Source of the DNA: Bacteroidota bacterium
GTDB lineage: Bacteria > Bacteroidota > Bacteroidia > Bacteroidales > F082
Direction of reading: 5' to 3'
DNA: 64,000 nucleotides
Assembly (NCBI GenBank): GCA_018830105.1
Contig: JAHJTC010000004.1
Span: forward strand, 496,001-560,000
Shown: in pieces, positions 52,458 to 59,785 of the stretch
Layout of the letters: every line of letters begins with the position of its first letter
Position numbering within the stretch: position 1 is the first letter of the stretch
Made by a program: the position numbers and the translations under genes
The notes under the pieces: generated by a model
Database searches by the model: none
The model's input: only the letters and a program-made list of their open reading frames with translations
What the model was told of the DNA's origin: nothing

Positions 52458-54272
52458 TCAACGGTAATGCACTGTTGACGGTTTTCCAATCTCAAAATCA
52501 CGGAAGCCGAAATCGTTCAATTGGAAGGAATTCAGTTTAAAAATATTATTTCCCTGGCCCGGAATAACCGGATAAAAAGAGATGGATACCTGAAAGGCAT
52601 TCATCACAAGGTTGTCGTTTTTTATTAAAACACCCAAGCCAATTTGCGCATACACCTTGCCCGACCTGAAGCCCTGTTTTGCATCACCAAGCATACCCAG
52701 CGAAACATTTAAAAAGGGCCCAAAATTAAACCCTATAAAATTATACGGCGCATAGGATTGTGTTTGCGATGTCAATAACAAGCGGCTGGTGCCCGACAAT
52801 ACCGGGCTGTAAAAACCTCTCAGTCCGTATGCGTTATTGAGGGTCAGGCTATCGTAAGCAGTGCGCTGCATGCCGATAATAACCTCTGGTTTAACAAATT
52901 GCCTGAATTTCCAGCGTCCAACTTCAAACAAATGCGTGAAATAATTTGCTCCTACCCTGAAAACAGTCTGCTCAGCCTGTGAATCATAGACGAAAGTACC
53001 AAGTTCGAAATTGGAACTTAGGTATCCCCATCTGGTATAATTACCTGTTGAAAACCGTGCCCCGAAATAGAAACGCCCGAAACTATTTTTTTCCTGATAG
53101 CCGCCAGTCAGGCCAATTACTTTTCCAACCGGAACATCTTCTGTGATGCCAAACTTAAAGATATACTGATCCTTAACATACAGGCGTGTTGAAAGTCCTA
53201 TGCTTGCCAGGTAGAAGTTTTCATCGGTATAAAATCGCAGTGTGTCAACTGTTTCTGGAGGTTCCTCAACAAACCGAAATCGGGTGAGACGCGCGGCTGC
53301 AATGAATTTTGTGGAGCGGCTATAAACCGATTTTCCCTTGAAAACAGGCACAGCGCCTCCAGCCCAGAAATCTTGTGCGTTGTATTTGTATCGCATGGTG
53401 TTGATTGTCCAAACTGAATCTTTATGCAGGTGCTGTGAAAAACTCACACCTCCCCCCCACTTTGCCAAAGGCGAAAAAAACGGGCGGTCAAAAGCAATGC
53501 TTTTTATCGTATTGCCATATTCATCGGTGCCATATTGCAGGGTAGCATTGATATAGGTATTGTGGATATTGGGAACGAAATATTTTGTCCTGAATGCAAA
53601 GTCGCCGGTTGAGTGGGTTCGCACAAAGCCGTTTTGAAAGCTATGTCCCAGGCCAAGGAGATTGTTTTCTCTAAGCGTAAAGCTAAGCCGTGAATCGGAG
53701 AAGGAACCTCCGGGAATCAGACTCCAGCTGTCCAGTTCGCGAATGAAAACATCAACCGAATCGGTTGTTCCATGCGCTGCAACCGCATAAAATGAAACAT
53801 CAGTAATATAATTCATGCTGCGCACCAAACGCTCCGATTCTTGAGCCAACAGCGAATCGAAAGCCTGGTTTTTAGTGATTAGCAGCAGATTTCGGATAGT
53901 GGAGGAACGGGTTTTAATATGAAAATTATTGCCTGCTCTTGTAAGAAAATTGAGTGAACCCCGGATGGTATCACCAATAGAAGTCCCAAATGGATCGAGT
54001 GTTACAATATGAATTTTCCTGATGATTTTTCCTTCAATGGAGCTGTAGGGTTGTTGGATCAGCCTTTTATTCAGTATTTTTTGTGTGGGAGCAGGTGCAA
54101 CCGGTTTGTAAAACAGCCGAAACATAAACTTGGTAAAACGGCTTCGTTCGGAATAGGTTTCGATGTTCTCGTACAAATGGGTAGAATCATTTGGGGTTGG
54201 AGTTTCCTGTGCAAATGCAGAAGCATTTGCTATCAGTAATACGAAAATACACAATGCCACAATTTTAACCAC
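52458..54272 (-). CDS. Omp85/BamA-like outer-membrane protein
   Basis: About 604 residues: signal peptide (ALCIFVLLIANASAFAQ), a POTRA-like N-terminal region (IRKIHIVTLDPFG) and a barrel with the loop-6 motif NAYGLRGFYSP near residue 480. I chose the GTG at 54272 because AAGGAG lies 6 nt upstream. The frame is open to a TTG at 54317, and an out-of-frame ATG overlaps the GTG. It is unlike TamA in having a shorter periplasmic part. The family is often unassigned in Bacteroidota. Confidence 0.82.
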   Translation of the reverse strand: MVKIVALCIFVLLIANASAFAQETPTPNDSTHLYENIETYSERSRFTKFMFRLFYKPVAPAPTQKILNKRLIQQPYSSIEGKIIRKIHIVTLDPFGTSIGDTIRGSLNFLTRAGNNFHIKTRSSTIRNLLLITKNQAFDSLLAQESERLVRSMNYITDVSFYAVAAHGTTDSVDVFIRELDSWSLIPGGSFSDSRLSFTLRENNLLGLGHSFQNGFVRTHSTGDFAFRTKYFVPNIHNTYINATLQYGTDEYGNTIKSIAFDRPFFSPLAKWGGGVSFSQHLHKDSVWTINTMRYKYNAQDFWAGGAVPVFKGKSVYSRSTKFIAAARLTRFRFVEEPPETVDTLRFYTDENFYLASIGLSTRLYVKDQYIFKFGITEDVPVGKVIGLTGGYQEKNSFGRFYFGARFSTGNYTRWGYLSSNFELGTFVYDSQAEQTVFRVGANYFTHLFEVGRWKFRQFVKPEVIIGMQRTAYDSLTLNNAYGLRGFYSPVLSGTSRLLLTSQTQSYAPYNFIGFNFGPFLNVSLGMLGDAKQGFRSGKVYAQIGLGVLIKNDNLVMNAFQVSISFYPVIPGQGNNIFKLNSFQLNDFGFRDFEIGKPSTVHYR

Positions 54273-54412
54273 ATTTTCTCCTTCGTTAAGGCTCTCAGCA
54301 TTTACAAAATGGTACAATTTTTTTTATTTCAGTCCCATTCTTTTTAATAGCAGCTTAGCTCAGGTTTTAGACGGAAGATATTGTCCAAACTAAATCGCCA
54401 TGTTTGCAACGG

Positions 54413-54793
54413 TTAATCCAGTTTTTTTCTTTTACTGAAAACATTAAGGAAGAACGATTTTATTGCATCCGGGCCATAAATAACCATGTTTGTAATACCT
54501 AACTGCAAAATCAAGCCTAAAAGTTTCCTTGATTTACTGTTTGAATCGCCAATTGATAGCGCTTTTTTTGAAAGAATACCTGCAAGCAGAGCAAGCCCAG
54601 TGTTCAAAATATTTTTAGAAAGATTGGGAGAAGAGCCAATTCCATTTAAGGTGCTCTTAATGATATTTGCCGGTTTTAAGCGCTCGTAGATAATGGAAAA
54701 ATTAGTCCGCATCTCCCGAAGATGAACAATCTTTATCTCCTCACGCAATTGAATCGCTTCTTTAAGTTCAGCAGAAGTCGTTTTTTTTTCCAT
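54413..54793 (-). CDS. Small membrane-associated protein of the stress cluster, unrecognised
   Basis: A 126-residue protein: an N-terminal amphipathic helix (AELKEAIQLREEIKIVHLREM), then two hydrophobic segments (NTGLALLAGILSKKALS and LLGLILQLGITNMVIYG) and a basic end. It lies 6 bp after the holin-like gene and should share the YtxH transcript if the 600-bp gap is spanned. No enzyme motif. Confidence 0.7.
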   Translation of the reverse strand: MEKKTTSAELKEAIQLREEIKIVHLREMRTNFSIIYERLKPANIIKSTLNGIGSSPNLSKNILNTGLALLAGILSKKALSIGDSNSKSRKLLGLILQLGITNMVIYGPDAIKSFFLNVFSKRKKLD

Positions 54794-54799
54794 CTTAAT

Positions 54800-55141
54800 T
54801 TATTTAAACAGTTGCTTAACCAAATAATTACAAACCTTCCTTTTAATCCAATCATGCATTGTAAAATGCAGTACAAGACCCACAATGGCATAAAATGCCG
54901 CAATTATAAAATATCCGTAAAAATTATTTCCTGTAATTTGCCCCAGCCAGATGGCCAGCCCGAAGCTTATGAAAAGCAGAAACAGAAACAAGACAAAAAA
55001 AACAAGGGCAGGTGGTATCAAACTGGATACTACATCCGAAGTCTTGTTTAAAGCCCTAAGCTTTATCAAGTCTATCTCAGCTACGCCATAATTGATAGAA
55101 CTTTTCAGTAGCGTTTCAATTAACTTCACGTTGTCATCCAT
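54800..55141 (-). CDS. Holin-X/DUF1469-like small membrane protein
   Basis: A 113-residue protein with a soluble N-terminal helix (ETLLKSSINYGVAEIDLIKLRALN), then two long membrane helices (PPALVFFVLFLFLLFISFGLA and FYGYFIIAAFYAIVGLVL). This is the phage-holin superfamily III/DUF1469 pattern often paired with YtxH or DUF883 proteins in envelope-stress clusters. It is not a phage gene here. Confidence 0.8.
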   Translation of the reverse strand: MDDNVKLIETLLKSSINYGVAEIDLIKLRALNKTSDVVSSLIPPALVFFVLFLFLLFISFGLAIWLGQITGNNFYGYFIIAAFYAIVGLVLHFTMHDWIKRKVCNYLVKQLFK

Positions 55142-55165
55142 TGTATTTCAGCTTTATATTGTATT

Positions 55166-55354
55166 AATTAGTCTGTCCATAAAATCCAGTGGCTGATTCA
55201 TAATGGCCGAGATCAAGCCTGCCTGCCTTCAGCAGATAAACCTGGCCGTCAGGCAGGGCGTATAAAAATTTTTAACCGCAGTATACTGAAGTATTCGAGG
55301 ATTTAAAATTTTTAGTGCAACGCAGATATCGGACATTATGGACAGACACTAATT
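55166..55354. repeat. MITE-like imperfect palindrome
   Basis: AATTAGTCTGTCCATAA at the left end faces GACAGACACTAATT at the right end in inverted orientation. The left arm has an extra 20 bp before TGGCCGAGATC that the right arm lacks. Inside is a smaller GCCTGCCTGCC..GGCAGG hairpin. No ORF. It separates the YtxH gene from the holin-like gene. Confidence 0.6.
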
Positions 55355-55376
55355 TGCTGTTTTTGGGAGGATTCAT

Positions 55377-55519
55377 AAGAACCATTGAATGTATATCTTC
55401 ATTGACCAAGCTTGGTTTATGACTCATCTATTCAGTTTGGGTCAGCAAATTGAAAGTATTCGATGCGTCCATTGATGCCTTGTTAAGTTCTTATGAAGCT
55501 TATATTTTCAATGGTTCTT
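55377..55519. repeat. Inverted-repeat element, 13-bp perfect ends
   Basis: AAGAACCATTGAA (55377-55389) and TTCAATGGTTCTT (55507-55519) are perfect inverted copies. The similarity extends inward to about 28 bp with mismatches. The interior holds no ORF. It lies directly beside the previous palindrome. The remainder of the gap to 55741 shows only a spurious frame. Confidence 0.6.
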
Positions 55520-55741
55520 CTTGTGTCATGTCAACACTACTTTAGCCGGCCCAAGTCTTGTTCTTTTTCCCCAACTCTGCAAAATAAATCCTTTACGTCC
55601 CGCATGTGCGGGATGTGCAGAATTTCTTTTTTGAATTGAGAAAAAATTGCTGCGACTTAACCGACACAGTAGCATTGACACGACACTTGTGTCCCCTTTA
55701 ATTTTTCGGAATATTAATGCGATCCCGAAAACTATCCGCAT

Positions 55742-56014
55742 CTATAATTGCTTCGCGTCTTTATCGATTTTTTCTAATTTGCCCAATTTTTTATCGGCAT
55801 AATCAGAAACTTCATCTTTTACTTTTTCTATCTTATTAGTAAATCCATCAAGCAATTCTTCAAATGAATCCTTTAACTCGTCTAAATAGTCCTCGCCTCT
55901 CCTGGTTATGCGTTTACGGGTTTTCGATCCTTTTGCAGGGGCAAATAAAATCCCTAGCAACGCACCGGTGGCTGCTCCGGCTATTACGCCTAAAAAAACT
56001 TTTCCTGAACTCAT
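55742..56014 (-). CDS. YtxH-domain envelope/stress protein
   Basis: A 90-residue protein with a short glycine-zipper-like membrane helix (VFLGVIAGAATGALLGILFAP) and the YtxH signature AKGSKTRKRI, then a Lys/Asp/Glu coiled coil. YtxH proteins are general-stress proteins of unknown activity. It is the first gene after a regulon promoter (56054-56118). Confidence 0.9.
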   Translation of the reverse strand: MSSGKVFLGVIAGAATGALLGILFAPAKGSKTRKRITRRGEDYLDELKDSFEELLDGFTNKIEKVKDEVSDYADKKLGKLEKIDKDAKQL

Positions 56015-56053
56015 ATTATTATTTGTTTTAAATGATTAAAAAATTTATCCATA

Positions 56054-56118
56054 CAAAGGTCAGCTAAGCGGCTACGCATGGCGTTACATAATTTCTGAAA
56101 TAATTTACATCTTTCACA
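56054..56118 (-). promoter_or_regulatory. Regulon promoter 7 (YtxH)
   Basis: On the minus strand: TGTGAA-AG-ATGTAA (56105-56118, perfect), ATGTAA (56084-56089) 21 bp on, and GACCTTTG (56054-56061) at the -7 position. Confidence 0.7.
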
Positions 56119-56262
56119 CAATTAGTCAGAATTTTTATTTAATGGCCGAATTTCAGCTAAGATGAAATAATCTTGCAACAGCTTTAATACTTGATTTATA
56201 TTTGATTAGAGTCCAATTCTGGAACTATCACTGTGATTACTAATTTATGGTCATCCTCAGAA

Positions 56263-57126
56263 TTATTTTGTTTTGTTGTAATATTTCATAGCTTCTGGCA
56301 TAAACTGTCTTAGCTTTCTTATTCTTGTTTGACTAGAAGGGTGCGTGCTTAGAAATTCAGGCGGACTTGCTCCACCTGCGTTTGACATCCGTTCCCAAAA
56401 GGGAATTGCTTCCTGCGGGTTGTAACCGGCCATGGCAGCAAAAATTAATCCGTACTGATCGGCTTCGGTTTCCTGTTGCCGCGACCAGGGCAACATAGCC
56501 CCTACCTGGCTTCCAATGGCATACGATTGCAAAAACAAACTTTGTGTTGCTTGCGGTTCTTGTGACAAAGCTACTTCCAAAGCCATCCCTCCCAATTGTT
56601 GCATCATTCCCTGACTCATCCTTTCGCTGCCATGTTTTGCAACGGCATGGGCAATTTCGTGACCCACAACAATAGCAAGTGCAGTTTCATTTTGAGCCAC
56701 TGGTAGCAAGCCGGTGTAAACAACCACCTTTCCACCGGGCATACACCAGGCATTAACGGCTTCATCTTCTATGGTATTAAACTCCCAGGTGTATCCATCA
56801 ATTACCGATTGTTGTCCCTTGCTAATGTAATAGTTGGTAATAGCATTTGATATACGCGCTCCAACCCGATCAACCATTGCAGCATCGCTGCTATTGGACG
56901 ATTTCAGAACTTTGTGCTCGGATAAAAAAGTGTTATACTGGCTGACGGCCATCAATTGGAGCTCCGATTCGGGAACTAAACTCAACTGCTTGCGACCTGT
57001 TACCAGGTTGAGTGAACATCCTGCCAACAAAGTGAAAGCCAAAACCACAAAAAGCTGTTTTCTGATGTGAATCCCAATTTTGGCTAAGCTGTTTTTAACA
57101 AGTGTAAGAGATAGAAGTGTTTTCAT
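56263..57126 (-). CDS. M48-family metalloprotease lipoprotein (BepA/LoiP-like)
   Basis: A 287-residue periplasmic zinc protease. A signal region ends in the lipobox TLLAGC. The catalytic motif HEIAHAVAKH is about residue 155 and the third ligand is in QETEADQYG. FWERMSN and LSTHPSSQTRIRKL are typical of M48 peptidases that act in outer-membrane quality control. It starts 21 bp after the radical SAM gene stop and is probably co-transcribed from the regulon promoter at 58.7 kb. Confidence 0.92.
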   Translation of the reverse strand: MKTLLSLTLVKNSLAKIGIHIRKQLFVVLAFTLLAGCSLNLVTGRKQLSLVPESELQLMAVSQYNTFLSEHKVLKSSNSSDAAMVDRVGARISNAITNYYISKGQQSVIDGYTWEFNTIEDEAVNAWCMPGGKVVVYTGLLPVAQNETALAIVVGHEIAHAVAKHGSERMSQGMMQQLGGMALEVALSQEPQATQSLFLQSYAIGSQVGAMLPWSRQQETEADQYGLIFAAMAGYNPQEAIPFWERMSNAGGASPPEFLSTHPSSQTRIRKLRQFMPEAMKYYNKTK

Positions 57127-57147
57127 TTTATTCTGTTTATTATTATA

Positions 57148-58641
57148 TTATCTGCTTTTATTTCTTAATCCATATACGGTGCGAAAGTGATAGCCATACA
57201 CCGCGAAGGTTACGGCATCAATAATTAATTCAGGTTTTCGATAAAGCGTCCAAAACAAAAATTTCCAATACTCGCGACGGCCTTTGCTGGCGATTCCGAT
57301 GATAAATAATGATTTTGCAAAAGCTGCCAGGTAGTTCAACTGTACTTTTCCATTTCCGGTTTTAGGGCGTTTATAATGCTTTAAGCACTGTCGTATCCGC
57401 TGATAATAGGGTTTAGGCGAATAGATACCGGTGATTATTTTATTATAACCGCTGAGCAATTCATCAGGATCCATAATTGGTATAAAATTCATTGAGGTAT
57501 CGGTGTTGTTGCCCGATGATACAGCAATCAACCGATTTTCGGCTTCAAGTCGTTGATAAAGCTTTGTGTTTTTGGGAGCATTCAGCAGGCCAACCATTGC
57601 GGAAACAATGCCACTTTGCTGGATAAAATCAATCTGTCGCTGAAAAATGGATGGCGTATCCGTGTCGAAACCCACAATAAAACCTCCGGAAACCTGCATG
57701 CCTGCATTTTGTATTTTCTTCACACTTTGCAGCAAGTTTCTGTTTTTATTTTGACTTTTTTGACATGCATGAAGCGATTTTTCTTCTGGTGTTTCGATGC
57801 CAACAAATGTGGAAATAAAACCGGTTTCCACCATCAGCTGCAACAGTTCTTCCTCATCGGCCAAATTTATGGAGGTCTCCGTATTGAATTTGAACGGGTA
57901 ATTATGGTCTTGCATCCAGCTTTTCATTGCCGGAAGGAGGTTGTTTTTTATTTCATGTTTATTTCCGATAAAATTATCGTCAACTATCAATACCGGTCCC
58001 CTCCAGTTCAGCTTGTATATCGCTTCCAGCTCATCCAAAACCTGTTGTGGGGTTTTCATTCTAACCTTATGTCCTAACAGGGTTGTAATTTCGCAAAAAT
58101 CACAGGCGAATGGGCAGCCGCGTGAAACCTGGATATTCATAAAAGCATAGTCTTTTGCCGATAATAAATGGTAATCAGGAACCGGGGTGGAAGTGATATC
58201 GGCAAATTCGCTGGTTTTGTAAATTCGCTGGGGTTTATCTCCTGAATCAAGATCTTTGAGAAATAGAGGCAGCGTAATCTCTGCTTCGTTCAGTACAAAA
58301 TAATCTATCTGCGGATAATTATCGTATTCCTGCGTGAAGAGCGGACCGCCGGCAACAACTTTAACCTTGTTTTTCGTACATTCTTCCAACACTTTATCTA
58401 CTGATTCTTTCTGAATATACATAGCGCTTAAAAAAACATAATCGGCCCAGGCAATATCGCTGCTTCGAAGGGATGTAACATTCAGATCAACCAGTTCCTT
58501 GTTCCATCCTGAAGGCAACATAGCCGAAATGGTAACTAAACCCAAAGGAGGCACCGCCGCTTTTTTAGAAATAAAGCGCAATACATGCGTGAAACTCCAG
58601 AAAGAATCAGGATATTTGGGATATACCAGTAATACATTCAT
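57148..58641 (-). CDS. B12-binding radical SAM protein (DUF4070, HpnP-like)
   Basis: A 497-residue class B radical SAM protein. The cobalamin-binding domain (1-140) has a Rossmann start, MNVLLVYPKYPDSF. The cluster motif SRGCPFACDFCEITTLLG (about 175) gives Cys-x3-Cys-x2-Cys. The C-terminal DUF4070 region resembles hopanoid methylases (HpnP/HpnR) and related lipid or tetrapyrrole-modifying enzymes. It is in an envelope block and under a regulon promoter, so a membrane-lipid methylation role is plausible. The substrate is unknown. Confidence 0.88.
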   Translation of the reverse strand: MNVLLVYPKYPDSFWSFTHVLRFISKKAAVPPLGLVTISAMLPSGWNKELVDLNVTSLRSSDIAWADYVFLSAMYIQKESVDKVLEECTKNKVKVVAGGPLFTQEYDNYPQIDYFVLNEAEITLPLFLKDLDSGDKPQRIYKTSEFADITSTPVPDYHLLSAKDYAFMNIQVSRGCPFACDFCEITTLLGHKVRMKTPQQVLDELEAIYKLNWRGPVLIVDDNFIGNKHEIKNNLLPAMKSWMQDHNYPFKFNTETSINLADEEELLQLMVETGFISTFVGIETPEEKSLHACQKSQNKNRNLLQSVKKIQNAGMQVSGGFIVGFDTDTPSIFQRQIDFIQQSGIVSAMVGLLNAPKNTKLYQRLEAENRLIAVSSGNNTDTSMNFIPIMDPDELLSGYNKIITGIYSPKPYYQRIRQCLKHYKRPKTGNGKVQLNYLAAFAKSLFIIGIASKGRREYWKFLFWTLYRKPELIIDAVTFAVYGYHFRTVYGLRNKSR

Positions 58642-58671
58642 GATTTATTATTTTTCCGTTTTATTTTGGTC

Positions 58672-58736
58672 GAAAGATAAAAAATGAAGGGTGGTTCATT
58701 GTTATATATTTTCTGAATAATCTTACATAAATCACA
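58672..58736 (-). promoter_or_regulatory. Regulon promoter 8 (radical SAM/M48)
   Basis: On the minus strand: TGTGAT-TT-ATGTAA (58723-58736), ATATAA (58702-58707) 21 bp on, and TATCTTTC (58672-58679) as a near -7 box. Confidence 0.68.
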
Positions 58737-58761
58737 CTTTGATAAGAACATGAATGGAAGG

Positions 58762-58813
58762 TTGAGGCTGAGGTTAAGGTTGAGTAGGTTGTCCATCTTA
58801 ACCTCAGCCTCAA
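58762..58813. repeat. Perfect 17-bp hairpin, relative of the 11.3-kb array arms
   Basis: TTGAGGCTGAGGTTAAG (58762-58778) and its exact reverse complement (58797-58813) enclose an 18-nt loop. The same GGTTAAGGTTGAG purine tract opens each copy of the tandem array at 11.3 kb. Confidence 0.75.
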
Positions 58814-58903
58814 TCTTTATTTAAGCATGAAATCATGTTGAAATTGCCATCGATTAATAGAAGTTTTTATGAAATATTCACTGGTAGTGGCAATAGAATA
58901 GAA

Positions 58904-58940
58904 AAGAGGCTGAATCAACTATTGAGACAGCCTCTTTCAA
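58904..58940 (-). terminator. Terminator of the lipoprotein/lmo0937-like operon
   Basis: AAAGAGGCTG (58905-58914) and CAGCCTCTTT (58930-58939) form a stem ending in an A-run on the plus strand. It lies downstream of the gene ending at 59026. Confidence 0.65.
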
Positions 58941-59025
58941 ACCAAAAACCAAACCCAACCAAAATATGAACAACTTTGAACCTCTACTCTTGTCCAAAAA
59001 TCTTTAGTCTAAATTTCAAAAGCAT

Positions 59026-59193
59026 TTAAAAGAACTTTTTACTCCTTCTTCTGTTTAGGAAAAACTTACTTACTATTGCAACAACTGCAACCACCAGTAT
59101 GATATGAAATAATCCACCAGTGCTGTATCCGACAAAGCCGATTGCCCAGATAATTATCAGTATTGCTGCGATAATATAAAGTAAGTTTCCCAT
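59026..59193 (-). CDS. Lmo0937-family small membrane protein (55 residues)
   Basis: A 55-residue protein: MGNLLYIIAAILIIIWAIG, then GYSTGGLFHIILVV and a basic tail (NRRRSKKFF). From memory this is the lmo0937-family two-helix membrane protein pattern. It starts at the ATG at 59193, 20 bp after the lipoprotein gene stop, and should be co-transcribed from the regulon promoter at 59.7 kb. It is easily missed by gene callers because of its length. Confidence 0.85.
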   Translation of the reverse strand: MGNLLYIIAAILIIIWAIGFVGYSTGGLFHIILVVAVVAIVSKFFLNRRRSKKFF

Positions 59194-59213
59194 GATCTTA
59201 AATTGTTATCGCT

Positions 59214-59675
59214 TTAATCTTTACTACTTACCGTGAAATCGGAAAATGCTTTCCCCAATTCATCCATATCGCGTTTAAACTCCGACTTGAATGTTTGCCA
59301 TTTGTCCGTTTCTTCTTCATTGTATTCGGCCAATTTAATCTTGAGGGTATTATTTCTCTCTTCTAACTCAGCCAATTTTTTCTCATAGATTATCTTGTTT
59401 GTCTGGCTTGCATTCGCAATGCTTAATCTTAAGTCGGTAATACTTTTTTCATTGGCGGTAATTTGATTTTGAAATTTTATCCTGAATTGCTGAAATTCAG
59501 TAATTGAATCCTGTATCGCCTGATTCAAATCGCTTTGTGCATCTATTACAGCCTCTTTTGCATCCACCACATTATCCTCTGCCTTTTCAATTTTCTTGGA
59601 CGGTGAATTGCAACTTGTTAGAAGAATTCCGGCAATAAAGACTGTTGCAGCCAGTGTAAAAAATATTTTTTTCAT
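59214..59675 (-). CDS. Coiled-coil lipoprotein, unrecognised
   Basis: A 153-residue lipoprotein with signal and lipobox (GILLTSC), then an almost wholly helical, charged coiled coil (VVDAKEAVIDAQSDL ... IYEKKLAELEERNNTLKI). No family motif beyond the coiled coil; similar sll1483-like or osmotically induced lipoproteins occur in stress operons. First gene of the operon with the lmo0937-like protein. Confidence 0.8.
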   Translation of the reverse strand: MKKIFFTLAATVFIAGILLTSCNSPSKKIEKAEDNVVDAKEAVIDAQSDLNQAIQDSITEFQQFRIKFQNQITANEKSITDLRLSIANASQTNKIIYEKKLAELEERNNTLKIKLAEYNEEETDKWQTFKSEFKRDMDELGKAFSDFTVSSKD

Positions 59676-59715
59676 TGTTTCAATTATTAATGGTGCAATT
59701 GTGTTATTGCATCGT

Positions 59716-59780
59716 CAAAGATATTGCTGTCTAACTCCAAAATTGTTACATAAATAAATAAATGATTTACATTATTCACA
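59716..59780 (-). promoter_or_regulatory. Regulon promoter 9 (coiled-coil lipoprotein)
   Basis: On the minus strand: TGTGAA-TA-ATGTAA (59767-59780, perfect), ATGTAA (59746-59751) 21 bp on, and TATCTTTG (59716-59723), a perfect -7 box. Confidence 0.75.
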
Positions 59781-59785
59781 TATTT

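Noticed and set aside
54800-55141. Prophage holin
   Set aside because: The gene sits with YtxH-type stress proteins and no phage genes are near; the family is common in chromosomal stress clusters.
55526-55741. 71-codon minus-strand ORF next to the YtxH gene
   Set aside because: Its composition is not protein-like, it has no promoter or partner, and it overlaps a gap of inverted repeats.
32963-59780. CRP/FNR explanation for the TGTGA motif
   Set aside because: CRP sites are palindromes (TGTGA-N6-TCACA). Here the second half is a direct ATGTAA element at 21 bp, so a classic CRP dimer does not fit well, although a CRP-family protein is not excluded.
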